From contig SHVP01000034.1 in NCBI GenBank assembly GCA_009694165.1, positions 1-23,609 of the forward strand: a stretch of 23,609 nt of DNA, in the 5' to 3' direction. The DNA comes from Alphaproteobacteria bacterium. Its GTDB lineage: Bacteria > Pseudomonadota > Alphaproteobacteria > SHVP01. The translations under genes were made by a program, and so were the position numbers. The notes beneath the pieces were generated by a model that was given only the letters and a program-made list of their open reading frames with translations, was not told the DNA's origin and made no database searches. Shown in pieces: positions 14,973 through 23,609 of this stretch (its first letter is position 1; the number at the start of each line of letters is the position of its first letter).

Positions 14973-15922
14973 AGAATGTCGCGAATCATCGCGACCAAGG
15001 GCAGGTCGGCCGGCGGCATCGGGTAATCGGACAAGCGCGGGATCGGCACCCATTTCAGCGCCTGGTGCTCCTTGGCGGTCGGCCGCCCCTTCCAGACCCG
15101 GCAGACGAAGAGCGGCATGAACAGGTGAAAATCCGGATAGCTGTGCGAAGCAAAGGTGAGCGGTGCCAGGCAGCTCGCCTCGGTGTCGACTCCCAATTCT
15201 TCGCGCAGTTCGCGGATCAGCGCCGTTTCCGGGGTCTCCCCGGCCTCGATCTTGCCACCGGGGAACTCCCACAGGCCAGCCATGACTTTGCCGGCCGGAC
15301 GTTGGGCGAGCAGCACGCGGTCGTCGGCATCGATGAGAACGACCGCAACGACGGGCACTATGGGCTTGCTTCGCCGCGTCAGCCATTCCCCGCGCGAAAG
15401 CGTGTACATGATCTTGGTGAGTACTTGGTCTCGGGCCACAAGGAAGGCCTCGACGCTGCCCACCGGATGCAGGCCTGCTTTCTCCAGCACGCGACGCGAG
15501 CCGGGATTCGCGGCCGCGACAACGGCCGACACCCGATCGCTACCCAGAACGGCGAGCGCATAATCGACGGCCTTCGGAACGGCGGCGCCGGCGATGCCCT
15601 GGCGCCAGCGCGCGCGTGCGACCCAGCATCCGATCTCCATCACCCGCGCATCGTGCCCATCCGGCCGCAGCCCGACGCAGCCGCAGAGCTCCGCCGCTTC
15701 CTTCAGTTCGATGGCCCAACATGATCCGACGGTGAGTGGCCCTTTCCCGGCGGTCGAGCGGATGAATTCATCAGCATGGGCGAGCGTGTAGGGAAAGGGC
15801 ACGACCCTAAGGTGGCGGACCACCTCGGCGTCGTTAAGGAGCTGCGCCAGATCGGGCGCGTCGTCCGGTCGAAACGCGCGCAGCCGTAGGCGCGGCGTGT
15901 CGATTGTCGGGACTTCGCTCAT
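14969..15922 (-). CDS. Fusion of a GNAT acetyltransferase and a MutT-type Nudix hydrolase
   Basis: A 317-residue protein with two complete domains. Residues 1-178 are a RimJ/RimL-like GNAT domain (ETDRLRLR-like start TPRLRLRAFRPDDA, acetyl-CoA loop near WRQGIAGAAVPKAVDYA, then ANPGSRRVLEKAGL). Residues 188-317 are a MutT-like domain with a complete Nudix box (G223, E229, R237, E238, E241, E242, G244) and the MutT-typical LLAQRPAGKVMAGLWEFPGGK. The Nudix part would sanitise 8-oxo-dGTP; the GNAT substrate is unknown. In many relatives mutT stands near argJ and secA, which agrees with this context. An internal start near residue 172 (MYTLSRGEW) could in principle give a separate MutT. The start ATG overlaps the stop of the upstream GNAT gene (ATGA). 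Confidence 0.93.
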   Translation of the reverse strand: MSEVPTIDTPRLRLRAFRPDDAPDLAQLLNDAEVVRHLRVVPFPYTLAHADEFIRSTAGKGPLTVGSCWAIELKEAAELCGCVGLRPDGHDARVMEIGCWVARARWRQGIAGAAVPKAVDYALAVLGSDRVSAVVAAANPGSRRVLEKAGLHPVGSVEAFLVARDQVLTKIMYTLSRGEWLTRRSKPIVPVVAVVLIDADDRVLLAQRPAGKVMAGLWEFPGGKIEAGETPETALIRELREELGVDTEASCLAPLTFASHSYPDFHLFMPLFVCRVWKGRPTAKEHQALKWVPIPRLSDYPMPPADLPLVAMIRDIL

Positions 15923-16464
15923 CGCGGCATCAGACGGACGTAGCGCAGGACAGTTTGTTTGCCGCCACCCGGTCGGACGATCGTTTCCACCCCGATCCGG
16001 TGAAACCCGAGTTTCTCGACCACGCGGATCGAGGCCACGTTTCCGTCGAACACGAACGCCACAAACCGGCGGATCGACAATTCCTGGGTGGCAAAGACGA
16101 GCAGCGCCTTTGCTGCCTCGGTTGCGTAACCCTGGCGCCAGTATCCTTTACCGAGCCAGTACCCGAGTTCGTGACCCAGCACGTGGGGCAACAAACTGAT
16201 GCCGCCCAGCGCCTCGCCAGTGTGGCGCAGTTCGACCGCGAAACGGCACCCGCCGCTGGGGCTGGGCGGATGGGCGAGGCAATCCTCGATCCAGGCGCGC
16301 GCGTCGGTAACGCGGTAGGGGTAGGGAACGTAGGTCAGTTGTTGCGCGACATTGCGGTTGGCCAGTTTCTTGACCAGGGTTCGTTCGTCGCCGAGCGCAA
16401 ACGGGCGCAACCGCAGGCGGTCGGTTTCGACAATCGAGGGAATCGGCACGACCTTGGCGATCAC
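15919..16464 (-). CDS. GNAT family N-acetyltransferase (RimJ/RimL-like), second of three in series
   Basis: A 181-residue acetyltransferase from the GTG at 16464. The family pattern is clear: IPSIVETDRLRLRPFALGDE at the start, ELGYWLGKGYWRQGYATEAAKALLVFA with the acetyl-CoA-binding loop (Q/RxxGxG/A type, here RQGYAT), then NVASIRVVEKLGFHRIG. These enzymes acetylate ribosomal protein N-termini, antibiotics or small amines; the substrate is not readable. I prefer the GTG start because it overlaps the TGA of the upstream gene (GTGA); an ATG at 16500 is possible and would add a basic 12-residue lead. The stop overlaps the next start. Confidence 0.9.
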   Translation of the reverse strand: MIAKVVPIPSIVETDRLRLRPFALGDERTLVKKLANRNVAQQLTYVPYPYRVTDARAWIEDCLAHPPSPSGGCRFAVELRHTGEALGGISLLPHVLGHELGYWLGKGYWRQGYATEAAKALLVFATQELSIRRFVAFVFDGNVASIRVVEKLGFHRIGVETIVRPGGGKQTVLRYVRLMPR

Positions 16465-16997
16465 GTGGGCACCAGACCGGCGCGATCGAGAACGTACCAA
16501 CCGAGACTCTTATAGCCGCCGCGCTGCGGCAACAGTTCGGAGCGCGTGCCGAGAAAGGTGAAACCGACCTTGGCGAGAACGCGGCACGCGGCCCGGTTCT
16601 TGCCGAGCACCGCCGCCGTCAACTTGGCGACTCCACGTTCATCGAAGGCGTGCGCGGACACGGTGCGGACCGCCTCGGTGGCGTAACCTTGATTCCAGAA
16701 CGGCTTGCCCAGCCAAAAGCCGATTTCCCAGTCCTCGAAGCGGACAAACAGCTCGACGACGCCTACCACCGCCTCGTCCTCGCGGATCAGCACGAAACGC
16801 GATTCGCGGCCATAACGACCATTGGCGATCCACGCCTTGGCCTGATCGAGGCCATAGGGATGCGGCAGCGACTCGGTCTGGCGCGCGACCGCCCAACTGC
16901 CGGCCAATCGCGCGATGGCGCGGGCGTCGGCTTCGACCGGCGGCCGCAGCCGCAGCCGGGCGCTGTGCAGGACTCCCTCGGCAGCGACGGTCGTCAC
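16461..16997 (-). CDS. GNAT family N-acetyltransferase (RimJ/RimL-like), first of three in series
   Basis: A 178-residue acetyltransferase starting at the GTG at 16997, which overlaps the argJ TGA (GTGA). Motifs are SARLRLRPPVEADARA, WEIGFWLGKPFWNQGYATEAVRTVSAHAF (CoA loop NQGYAT) and NRAACRVLAKVGFTFLGT. It resembles its downstream neighbour in layout and in the WLGK-YW/FW-QGYATEA block, so the pair may come from duplication; overall identity is clearly limited. The frame stays open upstream to 17255 without family-like sequence, so the longer start is rejected. Substrate unknown. Confidence 0.9.
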   Translation of the reverse strand: MTTVAAEGVLHSARLRLRPPVEADARAIARLAGSWAVARQTESLPHPYGLDQAKAWIANGRYGRESRFVLIREDEAVVGVVELFVRFEDWEIGFWLGKPFWNQGYATEAVRTVSAHAFDERGVAKLTAAVLGKNRAACRVLAKVGFTFLGTRSELLPQRGGYKSLGWYVLDRAGLVPT

Positions 16998-18235
16998 GAA
17001 CGATAGTCGGCGTTGATCCGGACGTAGCCCTCGGTCAAATCGCACGTCCACACCGTAAATTGGCCGCGCCCGACGCCGACATCGACCCGCAGCTGGATCT
17101 CGCGCCCTTGCATGTACGCGGCGCCGAGTTCTTCGCGATAACCAGGCGCGACGGCACCGTTTTCGGCCACGAGCAGGTCGCCGAAGTGAATGCGGAGCTT
17201 GTCGCGGTCGGCTTTCTCGCCGGCCTTGCCGACCGCCATGACCACCCGCCCCCAATTAGGATCGCCGCCAGCAAAGGCCGTCTTCAGCAGGGGCGAGTTG
17301 GCGATCGATAGGGCGATCCGCCGGGCGGCGCGCCCAGAGACGGCGCCGGTGACGGTGACGCTGATGAATTTGCTCGCGCCCTCGCCGTCGCGCGCCACCT
17401 GCTGCGCCAGATCGATCATGACCGCGCGCAAGGCTCGCTTAAAGCCGTTGAGGCGCTGGTCGTTGGCGCTGCCAATGGCTGGATGCGCCGAACCCTGACC
17501 AGTGGCAAACAACAGCACCGTGTCGCTCGTTGAGGTATCGCCGTCCACCGTGAGGGCGTTGAAGCTCACATCGTTGGCCCGTTTCAGCAAGGCCTGCAGA
17601 ACCGGCGCCGGAACCGCGGCGTCGGTGGCGAGATAGGCCAGCATCGTCGCCATGTCGGGCGCGATCATGCCCGAGCCTTTGGCGATCCCATTCAGGACGT
17701 AGGACTTGCCATCGATGGTGAACGTCCGCGTCGCGCCCTTGGCGAAGGTGTCGGTGGTGCGGATCGCCTCCGCGGCCAGCGACCAGCCGTCGTCCGCTAG
17801 CGTGTTCCGCAATTCCGGCAACGCCGCGAGCAGGCGATCGATCGGCAACGGTTCGCCGATCACGCCGGTTGACGACACAAACACCTCGTCGGCGCGGCAG
17901 GACAGCAGTTGCGCCACGCCGGCGGTCGTCGCCGCCACGGCGCGCGCGCCCTCGTATCCGGTAAAAGCATTGGCATTGCCGGAGTTGACGATCACGGCCC
18001 GGGCGGTCGCATGTTTCAGCGCGGCCCGACACCACTCGACCGGTGCCGACGCCGTCCGCGAGCGGGTGAAGACGCCGGCGACGGCTGTTCCCGGGGCAAA
18101 GGCCACGAGCAGCACGTCCAGTCGGTCGTAACGGATGCGCGCCTTAGCCGCGGCAAGGCGAACCCCGGGTACCGGCGGCAAAGGTGGAAAAGTGGCGGGC
18201 GCCAGCGGCGACCGCGGCAGCGGAGACTTGGCCAT
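16994..18235 (-). CDS. argJ: Bifunctional glutamate N-acetyltransferase / ornithine acetyltransferase
   Basis: ArgJ recycles the acetyl group from N-acetylornithine to glutamate, and in the bifunctional form also acetylates glutamate with acetyl-CoA, for arginine synthesis. The 413-residue protein has the expected VIVNSGNANAFTG (81-93), SSTGVIGEPLP (121-131) and the self-cleavage site KGSGMIAPDMATMLAY (186-201), cutting between A196 and T197; T197 becomes the nucleophile of the beta chain. The C-terminal VDVGVGRGQFTVWTCDLTEGYVRINADYRS is typical. Whether it is mono- or bifunctional cannot be decided by eye. A GC-rich inverted repeat (18253-18267) lies in the 54-base gap before it. No Shine-Dalgarno is visible. 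Confidence 0.96.
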   Translation of the reverse strand: MAKSPLPRSPLAPATFPPLPPVPGVRLAAAKARIRYDRLDVLLVAFAPGTAVAGVFTRSRTASAPVEWCRAALKHATARAVIVNSGNANAFTGYEGARAVAATTAGVAQLLSCRADEVFVSSTGVIGEPLPIDRLLAALPELRNTLADDGWSLAAEAIRTTDTFAKGATRTFTIDGKSYVLNGIAKGSGMIAPDMATMLAYLATDAAVPAPVLQALLKRANDVSFNALTVDGDTSTSDTVLLFATGQGSAHPAIGSANDQRLNGFKRALRAVMIDLAQQVARDGEGASKFISVTVTGAVSGRAARRIALSIANSPLLKTAFAGGDPNWGRVVMAVGKAGEKADRDKLRIHFGDLLVAENGAVAPGYREELGAAYMQGREIQLRVDVGVGRGQFTVWTCDLTEGYVRINADYRS

Positions 18236-18252
18236 GGCAAAACGATTCTAGA

Positions 18253-18267
18253 GGCGGCGCGCCCGCC
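18253..18267. other. GC-rich inverted repeat between the parvulin gene and argJ
   Basis: GGCGG-CGCGC-CCGCC forms a five-base-pair stem with a five-base loop. On the minus strand it is followed by TCTAGAATCGTTTTG, so there is a T-run only after nine bases. It could be a weak terminator or attenuator ahead of argJ, or chance in GC-rich DNA. Confidence 0.25.
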
Positions 18268-18289
18268 GCGACAACCTACGATCCGGAAC

Positions 18290-19132
18290 TTACGGCGTGG
18301 CCGGCAACGGCTTGCCGTCGGCGCCAAACATCACGATCTTGACTTTCTTGCGCGCTTCTTGGGCGATCTCCTGCACAATCTCGCCCTGTAGTTCCTGGCT
18401 GATTTCCTCGCGCATCTCCTCGATGGACGGCGGTGGTTGGCGACGGCGATCGACGACTTTGACTACGTGCCAGCCGAATTGAGTCTGAATCGGACCAGAC
18501 ACCTGGCCCGTTTCCAAGGCAAATGCCGCGTCGGCAATGGCCGGCAGCATCTGGCCCTTTTGGAAATAGCCGAGGTCGCCGCCAGGGATCCCGGCCTTGG
18601 TGTTCGACCGCGTTCGCGCCAACTCGTCGAAGTTGCCACCGCGCTTGATCTCGGTCGCTATCTTTTCCGCCTCGTCCTTCGACGCGAGGATGATGTGGCT
18701 GGCACGCACCTCTGCGGCCGCCGGCTGGTTCTTTACCAGTTCGTCATAGCGCTGTTTCACGCGCGCGTCGGTGATGCGCTCTTTCACCCTCTTGGCGAGA
18801 TAGACCTCGCCGATCAGACGATCGGTCGCGAATTTCAGGCGGCGCTTGAAGTCGTCGTCTTTCTCGATGCCGTCGCCGCGCGCGGCGGCGCCGATCACGC
18901 GCGTGTTGACCAATTCGTTGATGACGAGGCGCTGCAGCTCCTCGCGCGGAACCTGCTGTACCTGGGGCGGCAATCCGGCCACGAATTGATCGACGTCGGA
19001 GGCGCGGATCTCCTCGCCGTTGACGGTGGCCAGCAGGGGACTATCGGCGCGGTTCTGCGCCCATGCGGGGGCGATAATGGTCAGGGCCAGGGCGGCCGAA
19101 AGGGCAAAAAGGCGCGGGGTCAGCAACGACAT
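18290..19132 (-). CDS. Exported parvulin-type peptidyl-prolyl cis-trans isomerase (SurA/PrsA-like)
   Basis: A 280-residue protein with an N-terminal signal peptide (LFALSAALALTIIAPAWAQ, cleavage after AWA near residue 25), a SurA/PrsA-like N-terminal helical chaperone part (ATVNGEEIRASDVDQF, ELQRLVINELVNTRVI) and a parvulin domain at about 140-230 (EVRASHIILASKDEA, GGDLGYFQKGQMLPAIADAAF, IQTQFGWHVVKV). It probably helps fold exported proteins in the periplasm. The start at 19132 is supported by GAGGA seven bases upstream; the ATG at 19159 would put nine extra residues before the signal peptide. It diverges from secA and lies 54 bases before argJ. The link with secA (export) is by position and function only. 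Confidence 0.93.
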   Translation of the reverse strand: MSLLTPRLFALSAALALTIIAPAWAQNRADSPLLATVNGEEIRASDVDQFVAGLPPQVQQVPREELQRLVINELVNTRVIGAAARGDGIEKDDDFKRRLKFATDRLIGEVYLAKRVKERITDARVKQRYDELVKNQPAAAEVRASHIILASKDEAEKIATEIKRGGNFDELARTRSNTKAGIPGGDLGYFQKGQMLPAIADAAFALETGQVSGPIQTQFGWHVVKVVDRRRQPPPSIEEMREEISQELQGEIVQEIAQEARKKVKIVMFGADGKPLPATP

Positions 19133-19178
19133 GACGTCCTCGGAAGGGCCGGTGGCCACTGGGGTGAGTAACGAGGCG

Positions 19179-19187
19179 TTTGTAGCA
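19179..19187 (-). promoter_or_regulatory. Candidate extended -10 of the parvulin gene
   Basis: On the minus strand TGCTACAAA, about 47 bases before the ATG at 19132, looks like an extended -10 (TGnTACAAA). No good -35 hexamer is seen. Confidence 0.3.
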
Positions 19188-19292
19188 CGCTTTGGCTTTC
19201 GGCCAGTGAATTTCCCGTCCCGGCCGGCGGTCGACGCATCACGCCCCGGTGAAAGAAGGGCTCCTGCGGCGCCGGCCGCGACCTTGGTTGCG

Positions 19293-19321
19293 TTGACACC
19301 TGCGGCAAGCCTCCTTATTTG
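19293..19321 (+). promoter_or_regulatory. Candidate secA promoter
   Basis: A perfect TTGACA (19293-19298) is followed after 17 bases by TATTTG (19316-19321). The -10 is weak but the -35 and spacing are ideal. It lies about 60 bases before the secA ATG at 19382, and it argues against a TTG start at 19319, which would fall inside the -10. Confidence 0.5.
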
Positions 19322-19381
19322 TCAGACACCACGGCCGACTCACGTCTCTGCCGTTCCCTCTGGTCCCACCGGGGTTCCCTC

Positions 19382-22105
<2,724 letters not shown>

Positions 22106-22106
22106 C

Positions 22107-22120
22107 GACGGACAACCGTC
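22107..22120 (+). other. Short hairpin after secA
   Basis: GACGG-ACAA-CCGTC, five base pairs with a four-base loop, lies directly after the secA stop. No T tract follows, so it is at best a weak, factor-dependent or RNA-stability element. The next gene starts only 35 bases after secA. Confidence 0.25.
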
Positions 22121-22140
22121 CCTCATCGCGTGGCTTCATC

Positions 22141-23106
22141 ATGGTCTGGCGTCTCATCGTGCTGGCGCTCGTCGCCTGGGCCGCCGTGTCGTCGGCGCAG
22201 GCGGCGCCGGTCTGCGCCGAGATACCGACGGTGCGGACGCTATCGCCGGGCTTGGGAACGACCTGCCGGGCCGTCGAACACGACGGCGTCGAACGCACCT
22301 TTCGCCTTTACGTCCCCAACCCCGTCGCGGGGCGCCAAAGCCTCGCCGTCGTCATCGTCTTGCATGGCGGCGGCGGCGCCGGTATCGGCATGGTCGCCCT
22401 GACGCGGGCGGCGCTGCACCGTTTAGCCGACCGGGATGGCGTCCTGGTCGTGTACCCGGACGCCCGCTTCCACCATTGGAACGATGGCCGCGACGACTTC
22501 GCCTCGCCGTCGCACCAAGCCAATGTCGACGACGTCGGCTTTATCACCCGGCTGACCGAGACGCTTGCCGGCGAATTTCCCGTCGACCGCGCCCGCATCT
22601 TTGTCACGGGAGCATCCAACGGCGGCATGATGGCGATTCGACTCGCCTGCGAGCGCGCTGAGCGGTTCGCCGCCGTCGCCCCGGTGATGGCGAGCATGCC
22701 GACCGCCCTTGCCGGCACTTGCCGGCCGGCCGCCCCGCTGCCCTTTCTCATGATCAACGGCAGCGAGGATCGCCTGGTTCCCTACGACGGCGGCGCCGTC
22801 ATCCAGCAACGCGGCACGGTCATCGGCGTCGAGGCAACGGCAAAGTTGTTCGCGCGCAGCAACCGCTGCCTCGAGATCCCTGTGAAAACCCTGTTGCCCG
22901 ACCGCGACCCCAACGACGAAACCCGCATTGCCCGACTCGAATGGCTTGGCTGTCAGGCGGCGGTCTTGCTCTACACGGTCGATGGCGGCGGCCACGCTTG
23001 GCCGGGGGGCTTGCCTTACGCTTCCCGCGCCCTGATCGGGCGGACGAACAACAACCTCGACGCCAGCGAGGAAATCTGGGCCTTTTTTGCTCAGCGGCGG
23101 CGTTGA
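22141..23106 (+). CDS. Exported esterase, PHB depolymerase / LpqC-like family
   Basis: A 321-residue alpha/beta hydrolase with a signal peptide (residues 1-21, cleavage after SSAQA). The oxyanion region is VIVLHGGGGAG (71-81). The catalytic triad is seen as S159 in TGASNGGMM, D210 in INGSEDRLVPY and H285 in GGGHAWPGG. Several cysteines (25, 42, 170, 194, 243, 271) could form disulfides in the periplasm. The family includes poly(3-hydroxybutyrate) depolymerases, feruloyl esterases and LpqC; the substrate is not clear, and no substrate-binding domain follows. The start at 22141 is preferred because it gives the signal peptide; an in-frame start upstream lies inside secA. The 3' end overlaps the convergent protease gene by 16 bases. 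Confidence 0.9.
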   Translation: MVWRLIVLALVAWAAVSSAQAAPVCAEIPTVRTLSPGLGTTCRAVEHDGVERTFRLYVPNPVAGRQSLAVVIVLHGGGGAGIGMVALTRAALHRLADRDGVLVVYPDARFHHWNDGRDDFASPSHQANVDDVGFITRLTETLAGEFPVDRARIFVTGASNGGMMAIRLACERAERFAAVAPVMASMPTALAGTCRPAAPLPFLMINGSEDRLVPYDGGAVIQQRGTVIGVEATAKLFARSNRCLEIPVKTLLPDRDPNDETRIARLEWLGCQAAVLLYTVDGGGHAWPGGLPYASRALIGRTNNNLDASEEIWAFFAQRRR

Positions 23107-23609
23107 GTGGCGGAGCGTTCGCGGGGCAAGACCGTGAGCGTAAGCCGTTCGGTCCCGCGCAACACCACCACGGACGTCGTCACTCCGATCTGATCGGCGG
23201 TCAGCCGGCGAACGAGACCCTCGACCCCCTCTACCGGCTCGCCGGCGACAGCAATGATGATGTCGCCCGCGCGCATGCCCGCTCCGGCGGCCGGCCCGTC
23301 GGCGTCCAACAACAGCACGCGGACGCCATGGTCGCCGGTCAAGCCATAGTAGCGCACGGTGCGGCGCGACAGCGCCGTCGTCTGCCCGGCGATCCCGATC
23401 GAACTGCGCCGAACCCGCCCATGGCGGATCAGGTCAGCCACGAGGATCGCGGCCGTGTCGCTGGCTATCGCAAAACATAGGCCCTGGGCACCGGCGATCA
23501 CGGCGGTGTTGATGCCGACCACCTCGCCCCTCGTCGTCCACCAGGGGTCCCCCGGAGTTGCCCGGGTTGAGGGCGGCGTCGGTTTGAATCACGTCGTCGA
23601 CGAGACGGC
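23091..23609 (-). pseudogene. HtrA/DegP-type S1C serine protease with PDZ domain: 3' part, apparent frameshift, cut by window edge
   Basis: Reading from the window edge, the first frame gives [27 protein letters not shown], the S1C protease core with the catalytic serine in GNSGG (split here as [11 protein letters not shown], about 23545-23575). The frame then leaves the family pattern. In another frame, starting at about 23531, it resumes with [23 protein letters not shown] and continues into a PDZ domain (GVRVLLLDADGPAAGAGMRAGDIIIAVAGEPV). The two pieces join if one base is removed from the GCCCC run at 23526-23530. The product would be a periplasmic or membrane-bound quality-control protease. 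The gene may be a real pseudogene or the extra base a sequencing error. The 143-codon frame beginning at the GTG at 23522 is unlikely to be a gene on its own, as it starts inside the protease fold. Confidence 0.75.

Noticed and set aside
19319..19321. TTG start for secA 21 codons upstream of the ATG
   Set aside because: The added residues do not resemble SecA N-termini, and the TTG lies within the candidate -10 box.
19133..19381. Small RNA or riboswitch between the parvulin gene and secA
   Set aside because: Only a candidate promoter and weak inverted CACTGG/CCAGTG copies were found; no stable structured element or known secA regulator was recognised.

Overview
The window looks like a chromosomal housekeeping segment of a GC-rich alphaproteobacterium, probably of the Rhodospirillales type. 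The evidence is the gene content and order: ubiG diverging from lysC, lysC followed by ptsP, rodZ, ispG and prfA; DUF1178, a nitrilase, grxC and comF next to an NDUFAF5-like methyltransferase; and argJ with a parvulin next to secA. No tRNA, rRNA, CRISPR array, insertion sequence, integrase or phage gene was seen. Coding density is high, and no gap between genes exceeds about 250 bases.

Bases 1-8529 hold a minus-strand run, transcribed right to left: lysC, a nitronate monooxygenase/FabK-like flavoprotein, ptsP, rodZ, ispG and prfA (cut by the window edge). lysC, the flavoprotein gene and ptsP overlap one another and are probably co-transcribed. A 189-base gap separates ptsP from rodZ. lysC and ubiG diverge from a short AT-rich palindromic region (8620-8668) that may hold both promoters.

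Bases 8689-14972 hold small enzymes in alternating directions: ubiG (+), a DUF1178 protein (-), a methyltransferase (+), nitrilase and glutaredoxin 3 (-), comF and a quinone-oxidoreductase-like dehydrogenase (-), an NDUFAF5-like methyltransferase (+) and a monohaem cytochrome c (+). Several convergent pairs overlap at their stop codons. comF is split by an in-frame TAG exactly between its zinc-finger half and its phosphoribosyltransferase half.

Bases 14969-19132 hold a minus-strand operon: a secreted parvulin isomerase, argJ, two GNAT acetyltransferases and a GNAT-Nudix (MutT) fusion. The last four genes overlap by four bases at each junction (GTGA, GTGA, ATGA), which suggests translational coupling.

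Bases 19293-23609 hold secA (+) with a recognisable promoter, an exported PHB-depolymerase-like esterase (+), and on the minus strand the 3' part of an HtrA-type protease that carries an apparent one-base frameshift just after its catalytic GNSGG motif.

The region is mostly ordinary. I did not find a convincing new defence, mobile or RNA system. The best leads are the split comF, the frameshifted protease, the coupled acetyltransferase cluster with its Nudix fusion, the very long low-complexity linker of RodZ, and the shared lysC/ubiG control region.
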